Below, piece after piece: positions 11,101 through 22,144 of a DNA stretch of 64,000 nt. The notes beneath the pieces are model-generated. The model had not been told where the DNA came from, ran no database searches, and saw only the letters and a program-made list of their open reading frames with translations. Both the position numbers and the translations under genes were made by a program. Position 1 is the stretch's first letter. Each line of letters starts with the position of its first letter. Source of the stretch: Gymnogyps californianus (Eukaryota > Chordata > Aves > Accipitriformes > Cathartidae); NCBI RefSeq assembly GCF_018139145.2, contig NC_059471.1:47623486-47687485 (forward strand), written 5' to 3'.

Positions 11101-13900
11101 GCATGAGGATGTGCATGACTGGGAGAACATTAACTTGAAGTCATATTTTGAAGCTCTGAACAAAACAGGCACAGTGTTTGTAAAAGAATATGTATGAAAT
11201 TTGTATGTGATAAATACAACTACACATTGATGTCACCAAATTAAACTCTGAGAGACCGAAGAGCTGCCCTATATATATTTAGGCACCCATCACACCCTCA
11301 AATAGCACTCAGTCCACAGAGCAGTACTGAAAAGACAGATGAGTAATCAGAATGGAGAAGTAGGACTTGAAAACTTTTTGTGCCTGCTTTTCTAATGACA
11401 GGAGATTCTCACTGATGAGAACTGAAATAGGAATTACAGAATTGGTCTTCGCCTTAAAATCACCCTCATCAGAAAACTAAACATCCTGTCTTCTCTCTTG
11501 TCAGGGAATTTTATTCATAGCCATTGACAGAACTGAAAGCCAGAAGCTTTATTAGACCTATAGACTGAAAAATTGGCTTATTTTAATTTGTCTTAAAGCC
11601 CAGAGCTGTCAGCAAGTACCTCACTGTCTGAAGAGGTAGCCTTAGGACATCTTTTGTCTGGGCAGTTAGTAGGATGTGCATGTAACAGGAAGAATGTACA
11701 TGTACCTAAGGAGTGCACAGTACACTCTGTATCTTGGATTATATAAATCCTGTTGTTTAAGACGATCTGAGAACTACATGCAGTCTGAATTAACATCCCT
11801 CAGTGAGGCAAATTGTCCCTTACCTAAATCTGCAATAGAAATGTGGGAAGATAATAGAATTGCTAAGGCTTTATTTGGAGAAAAATAAAATAAAAAATAT
11901 AATTTTTAAAGTATTTCTACCAGGCCCTTTAAATGATAGTTAAAAGATTTTTTTGAGTTCCAGACGACATTTAGATGTTGCAAGTTCACTACTGGCTCTT
12001 AACCTCTCAAGGTTTTTTCAGGTTGCAAAGCACAGCCATTCCCTGAAGATTCCTTTTTTTCTATATGGTTTTCAAGGCACCTGATAAAAAATTCTCTACG
12101 ATTTTACTTTTCTGAAAGACTTTGTTTAGAAGACACAGGAGTGATAGATTTCTTTCAACTCAATTTTGAAAGATCTATAATAAGAATGTTCTTCATTCTG
12201 CTGAAACTTAAAGTTTGAAGAACCATCTCACTTCTCTGTCGTATTTGAAGCTTGTCCCCTTCTTCTAAGGAACAAATCTGGTCATAATAATTGTCCTTGT
12301 GATTAACAATTAGCAGAATTGAGTCTGTAACAATTTCACAAATCTTGGTTTTGTGACAGGATGCGCACTGACTAACAGAAACATCTAATGTAGATCATAC
12401 ACAGCCTGGGAATTCAGAGCACCTAAGCAAGGTGGCTCCATTCCTGTTATGTTGAATAGACTGGGAGAAGTGTTTGTGAAAAGTTTCCAAGAGACACTCC
12501 TTTTTGGTTTTTTTTGTCTCATTATATCTACAGTTCTGCACTCTGGATCCAGTTTGAACTGTATCCAAACTCCTGTCCCCCACTGGAAATAGAGTAATTC
12601 ATTCTGGATATTTTCTTCGCATAATACTCAGCAAACTGAACCATACTCAGTGTGCTGCCTCTCTTTTGTATGATTGGCACACGATGACAGCACTTTTACT
12701 CAGGAAAAGGTTCAAAGCTGCATACCATGGCTCGGCGGGGCCTGGGTGAGATGAACAGCTGAAAGACAGGGCAGGCCACTTCTGGGATCTGCTGTGAACT
12801 CTTCTCATGGAAGCTGAGGTCCTGTGCAAATAGGGGTACAGAAGAGAGAAACACTTGGAGATAGCCTGATTCTGTTGTTCACTTCCTTGGATGGATTTGA
12901 GGATCATCTTTACCTTCTCTCAGTGCTGCTTATGCATTTTACCTGCTGACTCTGCAATGCAAAAAGGAGGATTTAGCGTCTAGCAGCAGAGTGCTGTTGC
13001 CATCTGGCCACAGAGCCTTGAGACGTCCACCTCTGACACTACTGTTTCCTATGTTCAGACCCTTTCTGCTGGGTAGTTTCATTAATACTATACCATATAT
13101 AGTATAGCCAATTATAAAATCTATGCATTCAATTATTGCACACATGTATTTTCATAACCTACTAATCCATCACAGAAAATGAGGCATTTGCAAAAATATC
13201 TTGTAATGTATGACAAAAAGATCGGACAGACATATGTACAGACAGAGACTCGAAGGAGGATCTAGGATTTTATGCAAAAATTCTGAGTGTTCTCCATCTT
13301 GGAAAAATTGTGTTCTACTCAAAACTAGCTAAAAAATCTCCACTACATGAAGTGACATATTTTGTCACCACTCAAATGCAATTCTAGTCTTTGCTTTTAA
13401 ACTTACACTGGCATCTGCTTCCTAGAAACCTGTTATGAAAAGTTTTGCAGTATTCTGTAAATTTTCAAAGCACCTAACTTATCCACTACAACTTTATAGA
13501 AGTAATAATAGAAATCTATGCAATAGTTCCTATTTTCTGGTGCAGGACATATTCAGATATACCCCTTAGTATTCTGAAAGTATGAGCTGATTCATACTTT
13601 CAAAATAGTTAGCACACCTAACTACATTGAAAGTGATAATCCATTGTAAAACCGTGGATCTTTCCTGCAAACAGCATGTCTTAGGTGAAGTATAGTTCTG
13701 AAATAATGTTAGCTCACGTTTTAACAAGAATCATACCTGAGACTGCCAACATGGAAAAACTCTAATAGTTGTGGAGTTGAGACTCAGTAGAGAGAGTTCT
13801 TCCTTAGTATCTAATATGACCTTGTAACCCTTAACTCTGGATTCACAGGTTTCAAAACAGATAGTCATCCTTCAGCAGCATTAACTGGAAAGAAATATTC

Positions 13901-13905
13901 CCTAG
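13901..13905 (+). repeat. 5-bp target duplication of LTR A, left
   Basis: CCTAG directly precedes the TG of LTR A and is repeated exactly at 15123-15127 after its terminal CA. A 5-bp duplication fits an ERVL-type integrase. Confidence 0.93.
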
Positions 13906-14179
13906 TGTCCTGGTTTTGGCTAGGACAGAGTTAATTTTCTTCCTAGTAGCTGGTATAGTGCAGTGTTTTGGATTTAGTAGGAAAATAATGTTGATAACAC
14001 ACTGATGTTTTTAGTTGTTGCTAAGTAGTGTTTATACTAAAAGTCAAGGATTTTTCAGCTTCTCATGCCCAGCCAGCAAGAAGGCTGGAGGGGCACAAGA
14101 AGCTGGGAGGAGACACAGCCAGGACAGCTGACCCAAACTGGCCAACGGAATATTCTACACCATATGACATCATGCCCAG

Positions 14180-14187
14180 TATATAAA
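14180..14187 (+). promoter_or_regulatory. TATA box of LTR A
   Basis: TATATAAA followed by CTGGGGGGAG marks the U3/R boundary region. The decayed CRE-like TGACATCA lies about 15 bp upstream. Any transcription would run rightwards, into the nested opposite-strand LTR. Confidence 0.65.
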
Positions 14188-14322
14188 CTGGGGGGAGTTG
14201 GCTGGGAGGGGCGGATTGCTGCTCGGGAACTAACTGGGCGTTGGTCGGCGGGTGGTGAGCGATTGCATTGTGCATCACTTGCTTTACATAGCCTGATTCT
14301 TTTAGTATTACTATTGTCATAT

Positions 14323-14932
14323 TGTCACCGAAATCGGGAATAAACTTCTTAACACCAAGGTAGCATTAAGAGGCGGGCATTGTTTTATTACAGCGCTGGA
14401 TGCACGGGGGATCACTCCACCTAACGTGCATGCCGCATACAAAAATTATAGCGTTTATATCCAGTTATCTAATTAGCAACAACTAGTAAAAACACACCTA
14501 AGTTTACACTCATTGGCTAGTGATAAACATTTCACTCGTTACTGGTCAGTCGTATTTAAATTAACTCTGCTTGCGATGTAGATTAGCACACATGCTCCTT
14601 ACGGGTGTGGGGGGGCAAGTTTCTTTGGTCTTGAATTGAGTCAGTGGTCATGCTTCCCCCTGCCGCTTTTACGTTTCCCCTAGTTATGAAGGACTTCTCC
14701 GGGGTTGGCTCGTTTTGTAATTCAGTCAGCAGAGCCAGGGGGTACAATACCGATATTGAGGAACATCTTGCCCTTATATCACGTATTGTTACTTGCAAAT
14801 CTTTGATATGTAGGCCTACTTGTCCTTGGTACGCAGACTTGCTCATCTCTGATATGCAAGCCTGCTTGCTCTATCTGTACAAAGTTTACACAAAGGGGAC
14901 CTTCATCAAATTGTCTAAGTCTTTCGGTAACA
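14323..14932 (-). mobile_element. Nested solo LTR of a second retrovirus class, minus strand
   Basis: A 610-bp block interrupts LTR A. Its ends form an imperfect inverted repeat: TGTCACCGAAA from the left edge, and TGTTACCGAAA from the right edge read on the minus strand. Both give the TG...CA ends of an LTR. The minus strand has a TATA-like ATATAAA at 14460-14454 and AATAAA at 14399-14394, about 60 bp apart, implying a short R region and giving the orientation. The flanks TCATAT (14317-14322) and TCATTA (14933-14938) resemble a degraded 6-bp duplication, which would suit an ERVK/alpha-like element. No coding region is present. It must be younger than LTR A, because it lies inside it. Many CpGs remain. 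The class assignment is an inference. Confidence 0.85.
14394..14399 (-). promoter_or_regulatory. Polyadenylation signal in the nested LTR
   Basis: AATAAA on the minus strand, downstream of the TATA-like box at 14460-14454 and about 70 bp before the terminal CA of the LTR. The position is what is expected for R/U5. Confidence 0.6.
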
Positions 14933-14975
<43 letters not shown>

Positions 14976-14977
14976 TT
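14933..14977. repeat. (ATT)n microsatellite inside LTR A
   Basis: ATT repeats with two ATC interruptions directly follow the nested LTR. The same family normally has a short ATT/ATC-rich stretch at this place, so the nested LTR landed at or in the microsatellite. Confidence 0.9.
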
Positions 14978-15122
14978 TTCATTCATTTCTGTCCTTTTAA
15001 ACTGTCTTTATCTCAACCCCTGAGGTTTTTTTTCTGATTCTCTCCCCCATCCCACTGGGTGGGGGGGAAGTGAGTGAGCGGCTGCGTGGAGCTTAGTTGC
15101 CGGCTGAGGTTAAACCACGACA

Positions 15123-15127
15123 CCTAG
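15123..15127 (+). repeat. 5-bp target duplication of LTR A, right
   Basis: CCTAG, identical to 13901-13905, follows the terminal CA of LTR A. Confidence 0.93.
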
Positions 15128-15230
15128 GCAATAATTGAAAACCTGTATCCTTTACGTCCCAGTCACAGTTCTTTCTCCTCAATTAGTATTAAATTTCAAC
15201 ACAATTTAACAAAAACAACCACCTTGATTT

Positions 15231-15262
15231 TGTGTGTGTGTGTGTGTATGTATGTGCATATA
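15231..15262. repeat. (GT)n microsatellite with decayed tail
   Basis: About eight uninterrupted TG units, then TATGTATGTGCATATA as an imperfect continuation. Confidence 0.85.
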
Positions 15263-15947
15263 CATCAATAAGTATTATAGGAAAAATACTATTATAAGAT
15301 TAACTTTTGTCAGCAATTGTGATGTTTCCCACTTGTGTATTGCTTTCAACAATGCAAAATTTCCTAATACCTCAACCTCCAGAGAAAAAGATTATCTCAT
15401 TTCTAAAAATGTTGAGACCACTGGGCTTTATGCAACACACCTCAACAACCAGCAGATCTGTCCCTTCTTGAGACTGATCTTTCATAGCATATCAGCAAGT
15501 CTAAAGAAATTTCTTGATGACATCATTTTTCATCCATCATTTCAAATTCATTTTACTATAGAGGAAAAACTCAGTCTCTTACTTGCTTGGCTCTCCACTA
15601 CACTGTTGAGGAGAAGCATACCTGGTACATGATGGGTATCCAGGATACAAAGACATTATAGGCAAAATCACAGGTTATTTTAATTCTGTTGACCTGTAAT
15701 GCTTGAGGCATCTTCCCCTTTTTGAGGAATTACTTGGATTCCCTCATTCAGCCCTTGGGGTTTTTTTCCAGTCAAAGATAAATAACAGAGTATGACAGGG
15801 TTCTGCTATCACAAAGTTGCATTTCTGTCAAGGCTCATGTATTTGTCTTATCAGCACAGCATACACAGGACATGGAGAAAAGTTCATCTGAGTAGGGGGC
15901 TCTGACTTTGAGGTTTCTCTTGGAGTGAAATTCAAATACAAGGCAAA

Positions 15948-16031
15948 TTTAACCCCCTAGTAGTAGCTGCTTCAGGAGAGAAAAAGTTTAACCTCCTAGT
16001 AGAGCTGCTTCTACTCGGGCAGGAGTAGAAG
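15948..16031. repeat. Local duplication followed by a 9-bp perfect hairpin
   Basis: A segment TTTAACCCCCTAGTAG..GCTGCTTC at about 15948-15973 recurs, slightly altered, at about 15986-16011. The second copy runs into a perfect stem: CTTCTACTC at 16008-16016 pairs with GAGTAGAAG at 16023-16031 across a six-base loop. No T-run follows and nothing links it to a known RNA. Confidence 0.7.
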
Positions 16032-17859
16032 GACAGACCACTCCTATCAGTCTATTCCTATTTGGGAGTACCCAAATGAATGTCCGTGAGAAGACTGAAT
16101 ATCTCTCATGTCTTTGACCAAAGTCCATATAATGTGTTTAGATATGGAGAAATTACTTTGCTCATTTAGTAGTCTCTCTTTTTATCCATATTCTATGGTA
16201 CCCTGAAAATATCCTATGAAATAAAAATGGTTTAGAAAGCAGAGACTATCAGCAGGTTTTGTTCACACAGCTTCTATGATGTATAAATGAGTATATATGA
16301 ATCCATAAAAAATATACTCTGAGAATAGACAGATTAAGGAGAGAAGACTTCTCTTTCTAAGCCAGGTCCATGCAAATGTGGGTTTCCTTTCCTTTCTAAC
16401 TACTCTATATCTAGAGTTTGGAGGCTGAGGCTGAAGCCTGCAACAAACTTAAAACATTACAAAGTGAAATAAATGGGTCTCTTCCAAATGAATCCCAGAT
16501 GATGCCAAGTGGAGGAAGATTTATGTATATGTTGTATAAATATTTAATGATATGGCCAAAAACCTACTGCCACTTAGCGAAAAGACATTTATCATTCCTG
16601 TGAAATATGACTTTTTAGCCAATAAGACTAAAGTATGTTAATGACCTCGAGTGAATTGTGTTGTTAGTCATTAAACATTTTCTGACTTCTGATTGGCTGA
16701 GTCACCTCTGAGATCATAGTCCCACCATCAGCCATAAGTTATTCTGTAACGGCTGAGAAATAGGTCTGAAGCATTTTTTTTTTAAAATTATAAAATTTAC
16801 CATAGGCATGAAACAGAACAAAGGTATATCTTGCACATGAATTTCAGAAGAGCTATTCTCTTGAAATTTTTGACGAAAGCAAAAAATGCCTCATATAGCT
16901 ATGTGGGAACTTACAGAGAACTTCACAAACCCTCTGAGACTAAAGTTTGAAGAAAATTCCCATAATCTGTTTGAAAAGTCTGGTTTTTGCTGGACTGACC
17001 TTAGTCCTTATAACATGTTGAACTGTTGATAAATGTTCTTTCCATAAGTGTTTGATTTCAATGCCTTTTCAAGTCCATCGAAATCTGTGAATAATGGATA
17101 AGCCTCTAAATGGGAAAAAAATATGGCTATTCAGTTAAATCCATGCTGTTAGAGTGGACATACAGTGGACTTTAAACTGCGACTTAGAGCTGAAATTACT
17201 TTCAGTAATTCAGCTGGTTCCTCAAATGCTAAATTATGCCAAAGTCCCGTACCTGTACTGACTTTGTTTTATGGGGGTGTATATTCAAAACACCTGGCAA
17301 AGCAGAGAAAAGGAGTCTCACATTTCCCATCCTCTGAAACAAGAATGCAGACGCATCAACCCCAGCATGGCAAAGCACCACTGGAGATGGTCGAGTGATA
17401 ATACGCATTGCTTACGTGCTGTGTGGGACTGAGTCCATCAGGTCTGCCGAAACAGCTCACTGCACTCAGTGCAGATACACTCATCTTGCTCAGGATGTTG
17501 CGTTCTCCTCCTCACACATTTCCACATCCTACATGACAGACAGCATCCGAAAATTTGGCCCAGGGAAAACCAAGTAATTAATAGAGTCCTATTTGAATTT
17601 CACAGACTTAGATCTTCTCAGTCCTGAGCAGCAGTTTTTGTTAATTTATTTCTACAATACAGACGTTCGTCAAAAGAAGTATTAACTGTAGGTGACACCT
17701 TAATATGCCATATGATTTCATGGTCTGTCCTTCAGAAAGGTCTACTTTCTTCTGTTGTTAACTTTCCAGCTCACTGCTATTCAGACGACAGATTGGCTGG
17801 TAAGTTGTCTCAAACACTCGGGACATTAACAAATTCTAATTGGCTATGTAATAGGAGCA

Positions 17860-18360
17860 GACAGCATGTACAATGTTAAACCACTTCTAAACCACCTATT
17901 TTCTGTATGCAAATCAGACAGAAACAAATGTTTGGCCCCAGCTGGGCGAAATGTCCCATTTAGAATTCTTTTCCTCTTCTTTGTTCTTTGATGTTCTGCA
18001 AATGAGCTTTAGAACTCCGCTCTTCACACAATTCAATTTTACAGGCCCATTATCTGAGATATAATGTGGAGGTTAAATATATCAGGGCAGCCATTATGTG
18101 AAAATAATTAACAGTAATGAATAATGCACTAATTCCACTGATGAGAGATGGTTATATGTGTAATGAAGTGTTGGGGCAGCCCTGACAAATGAAATTAAAA
18201 TATTTAAACACTGTTTTATGATATTACTTTGCTCATATAATTTCCTTTACCTACAATGAGCCACTTCGATTATCGTCATTATCTTGACAGCTCTGAAGGA
18301 TGAAATAGTGCAGGTTAATGTGACAGCGATTAGTCAGAGAGAAAATCCATCACATAAAGC
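17860..18360. promoter_or_regulatory. Candidate conserved non-coding element / enhancer
   Basis: The stretch is dense in developmental factor motifs: an octamer ATGCAAAT at 17907-17914, many TAAT/ATTA homeodomain cores between 18090 and 18260, and MEIS/TGIF-type TGACAG at 18285-18290 and 18321-18326. It has no repeat similarity and no coding frame. Such composition is typical of vertebrate enhancers near developmental genes, but motif density alone is weak evidence and no alignment was available. The call is an inference. Confidence 0.35.
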
Positions 18361-19879
18361 AGAAAAGAGTGAGGGAGAAAGGTCTCTATACTTTCCCGTT
18401 TCAAACATGAGAAGAATGATACTATCAACATCACTTCAATATTAAATGGATAGAATTATCTTGTCATTCATTTACAGCCTCTGAAGAACTACCTATTTGT
18501 ACCTGCAAAGGAAAGGTCAGCCTTTCTTAATCATCCATAAAAATATGTTGATGGATTCCTTATATCAATAATGGTGGCAGAAACAGGGACAGGAAACAAG
18601 CTAGGAAATTTAAAAGGAAAGCACTCTAGGTTTTGTATTCAAGTTTTGTCATGGTTTTGTATTTTAAGTTTTGCTTCACACGCTGGTGTGATCTTCAAAA
18701 AATGCACACTGTGAAATAAAGTGAGACCACTGGCATACATTTTGTGGAAGTTGCTTCAAATGCTGTTTAAATAGCAAAAGGGACTGCCTATTGCACAGCT
18801 ACTCCTCATCTGTATTTTTGGTATGAATTGCCTATGAATACCCACAAAGCCTAAAAGTATTCATATCTAGATGCCAAAAGTTAGGCTAAAGTCAGATTCA
18901 ACATTATAGTCACCTTATTTTCAAAAGTACTTAGCACACATTGCTTCCAGATACATGAATAGACTGGCAGACCAGGCTGCTGGAAATAAGTTGAGTTTTA
19001 TGGATCAGGCAGACAGGTAGGAAATACGCGGGCAGTTAGGTACTCGCATCAAGGATCCTCAGAATAGAAATAAACAGAAAGATGTCCAATCTAACCTGGG
19101 GAGAAGTGCAAAGGAGCACGTGGAGATCAGTCACTTAAACTGACAGGTCAGAGGCATGCATGTCCAGAGCACCAAGACACCCAAAAAACCAACCGTTTTC
19201 CCTTTCCTAGATTAGTAACAGGTTTGTGACTCCAATCATTAACGCATTCAGTTGGGATGCTGTTTCACAGTCCTTGTTCAGACAGAGAACAGCAGAGATT
19301 TGGATCCCTTATTCTCAAATGAAACCTGAGATTTAATTTTTCATACAATCCTTTGTAGAAGCACAGAGAAACACCAGCTCTCACTAGTGCTGGCATTTCC
19401 CTCAGGTGCAACCCATTCAGATTCAATTTCTTTCTGTAAAACACTTGGGCATCAGTTTCCTGTTTGAGAGGAATTATACTGGCTTGGGAGGCGAGTGAAC
19501 AAAGAAGGTGTAGCAGGGTACACAGAGGAATCCCTCTTTTGAAGTGCCACATAAGGGCCTCAAGAGACACCTGCTCAAAAAGTCATTTAAACTGTTAATG
19601 GCATCTTTGGCCATTGCAGAAGAATTAGTGGTTAGAGCATTCAGGACCCTGGCTGACTAAATGGCATCTGAACAGTGGGTTTTCTTAACAACATGAATGG
19701 TGACTTTGACAGTCATGATATTTTTATTTAAGTGTCTAAATACAGCTTTTACAAGTCTAACTTTTGCCATCTGCCCTGAAAAATTTAAACTTAACTTACA
19801 AACAAACAAAAATGTGTAAATTTAGCAAAGGGATGCCTTTCCTGTTCATGCAAGCCATTATAATTGCAGTTGTTCTTAC

Positions 19880-19920
19880 ATTATTATTATTATTATTATT
19901 GTTATTATTATTGTTATCAT
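19880..19920. repeat. (ATT)n microsatellite
   Basis: Roughly 41 bp of ATT with two GTT interruptions. The leucine-rich open frame through it is an artefact of the repeat. Confidence 0.9.
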
Positions 19921-20759
19921 TCATATATTATGGTAGTGCACACACAAAAAAGTCAAAGGTGTCCCTTCACTTTCTAAGTGTGTCCGGCATTTTAAGCACT
20001 GCACAGATACAGAGTAGCAGATAATCCATGTGCTGAAGAGCCTGCAATTTAAACAGACAAGGCAGATAAAAGCTGTGTGTACACCAATTTTACTCAAGTG
20101 GCATGAACAACACGGTGGCAGCAAACGTCATACGTTAGTTCCACAATGCAATGATGGCAGTGGGAGGGAGGTGTTACGCAGGAGTGCGGGATATGCCAAT
20201 ACTGCTCAGGATCATTGTCCATCCTGCAGGGCTGCCATCATGTCTTGAAGGCAGAGCCCTTCATTGAGACAGCACAGAGATGCAGTGCCTCAAAGTAAGC
20301 TCCTGAAAATAAACTTGGCTTGGTATAGCATAGTGTGGCAATACTTTGTGTGCACAAAAAGGCCTGAAAGATGAAGTCCACACGACATAACAAATCCTGT
20401 TGTTTTAATCTAAATACAATGGAAACTTACGTCTCTGTCATACTCAGCTAAGAACCTGACTTTAAGCTACACTGAGAGGTAGAGGTGGTAATTCGTAATT
20501 TATTGTTCTCCAGGACAGTTTGCAGTGTCTTTACGCAGAACAGTTGAACCACTACAGAAAGCAGATCTAAAAGGTAAGCAAGTCACAAATCCTCCTCCCA
20601 ACTGCAGCTGGTTAAAACAGAGCAAGCAAGAGGTTTGAAAACCAAGGAAGACAGGCAATAAAAGGAGAATTACATCAACAAATTAAAAGGCTTATTTTCA
20701 AGATCTTTCTTTGTACTGAGTATCAGCCCCATTGAACTGAATGAGAGTGCACACAGTAC

Positions 20760-20830
20760 AAGTCGGGATGAGCGGGGACGGCACAGTCCGTCACTGCGGA
20801 CGGCCAGTGACCCCACAGCACCGCTGCTCA
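20760..20830. other. Small CpG-bearing GC patch
   Basis: Several CpGs cluster in about 70 bp within AT-rich DNA, with a short stem GTCCG/CGGAC around a six-base loop. It is too small for a CpG island and no transcription start signal is evident. Confidence 0.4.
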
Positions 20831-22144
20831 CAGCACCCAGCTCTGTTTCCGTGCAGTTCAGGCTTATGCTTTTGGGAAGCTGGCATACACAAGCCCAGCA
20901 TAAAATTTGTTGTTTGCAAAGTGGGGTCCATACAAGAGATGCATAAGGGACCTTTAGAGCTACTATGCTTGTAAAAAACTCATTCAAATTTCAGTGGTTC
21001 TTTCATTTTGCTACTTTTAAAATACAATTTACTTCATTTATCGGACAATGAAGTGCCTCTGTAATAAATCTAACATTAAAAAATCATTTCCAGCAAATTA
21101 CTCCAATAAAATCAATGAAGGTCAGGCTCAGCTGTAGAAACAAATAAATTACCTGCTATTGATAGGGTAGGCAGACTTAATTGTCATTTAGAAAGGCTAA
21201 AAGGGATAAAGAAATCTAATAGAAGGAACACATTTATACAGCAAAAATGAGATAACGGTGAAAGTTTTACCCTGACAGCTCCCATCCATAGGATTGACTC
21301 GGTCCCTGAGCAGCACAGGCAGTTGTTTTAACTCTCAGTAGGACACTGGTATGTGCTTTGGGTCTGTCAATATTTACCTGCTTCTGTGTTGCCTTGTGAT
21401 CTTTTTACCTTTCATATATTGAAACCCCCAAACAGGATTTCTGGTAATAGGAAATGAAGAATTGATAGAATTGAACAATCCCATCCTTAGATTTTTTCAG
21501 CCAGGTTAAAAGCAGTTTGACCCAATTCAGGCTTTGCAGTACTTCCAACTATTAAAGAAATATAAAGCTGGGCATTTGCTAGTGGGATTTACCATTCTCT
21601 GATAACAAAGTGATGATTTTATAGTTAAGATCCTCTTTTAAAACAACTTTCTATTTATTTATTTTAAAAGCTGTCCAGCTGTTGCTGTGAGGAATCTGAA
21701 AATGTCATTAACCTGATGTATTTCCACTGCAGCAGTGTACTCCTTCAGTTTTAAGCATTTTTCATTGAAAAGCACTTTAGGTTTTTTATGCTTATTTGTG
21801 TTTACGCCTCCTAATGGGGGAAAACAGAAGAAGACCAAAATGTTGGAATGTCCCTATGTTCAATGTTCAATTGTCCCTGAACTCTTATGGGAGGAAATTT
21901 AATTTAATCTCCTTGAAAGTGTGAATCCTGCTCTGGACTCCAGAGCAGTGCTATATCCAGTGACATAACTGGATATAAGGGCTTATTCAGCAGGGAAGGC
22001 TTTAAACATTCCTGTGATGAATACAAAATGCTCTGGGAATAAGCCATTTCCAAGATTTTGCAGAACTGAACCCCTACTCTCTTGGTTTGGAGGCTCCGGT
22101 GACCTCAAGAGAGCAGATGACCTTATAGTCATCAGTTCTGCATA

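Larger units (their letters stand above)
6861..13905. other. Unique non-coding DNA, about 7 kb
   Basis: No gene, RNA or recognisable transposon beyond the short tandem repeat at 8146-8195. Open frames reach about 110 codons (8264-8596, -) but carry no domain. An A-run lies near 9278-9289. A small palindrome around 13086-13107 contains CCATATATAG, one base from a CArg box. The rest is AT-rich and featureless to me. Confidence 0.5.
13906..15122 (+). mobile_element. Solo LTR A, ERVL-type, split by a nested LTR
   Basis: The element starts TGTCCTGGTTTTGGC and ends GGTTAAACCACGACA, a pairing I recognise from a very common avian ERVL-type LTR family. It is flanked by perfect 5-bp duplications (CCTAG at 13901-13905 and 15123-15127). 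No internal gag, pol or env sequence is present, so it is a solo LTR left by recombination between two LTRs. A TATA box (TATATAAA) lies at 14180-14187. The upstream TATGACATCATG is the CpG-decayed form of the CRE-like site that is intact in LTR B. Total length is 1217 bp because a 610-bp foreign LTR sits inside at 14323-14932. Without it the element is about 600 bp. Confidence 0.95.
15128..17859. other. Unique non-coding DNA
   Basis: No gene recognised. The stretch contains a GT microsatellite (15231-15262), a local duplication with a hairpin (15948-16031), and near 16691-16702 an ATTGG element next to an AP-1-like TGAGTCA. Open frames are short and domain-free. Confidence 0.5.
18361..22144. 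other. Unique DNA with faint ancient-repeat traces
   Basis: No gene recognised. Around 18880-18955 (TTTTCAAAAGTACTTAGCAC) and 20000-20060 (GAAGAGCCTGCAATTTAAACAGACAA) the wording resembles old interspersed repeats I associate with amniote genomes, too decayed to classify. There is an ATT microsatellite at 19880-19920 and a small CpG-bearing patch at 20760-20830. The rest is AT-rich. Confidence 0.45.

Noticed and set aside
13086..13107. Possible SRF (CArg) site
   Set aside because: CCATATATAG differs from the CC(A/T)6GG consensus, and the surrounding palindrome is simple AT sequence.
14779..14982. Minus-strand frame beginning with an asparagine run
   Set aside because: It is translation of the (ATT)n microsatellite running into the nested LTR.
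14644..15000. 118-codon plus-strand frame
   Set aside because: It lies antisense across the nested LTR and ends in an isoleucine run from the microsatellite.
19764..20024. Leucine-rich frame resembling a membrane segment
   Set aside because: The hydrophobic run is encoded by the (ATT)n repeat at 19880-19920.
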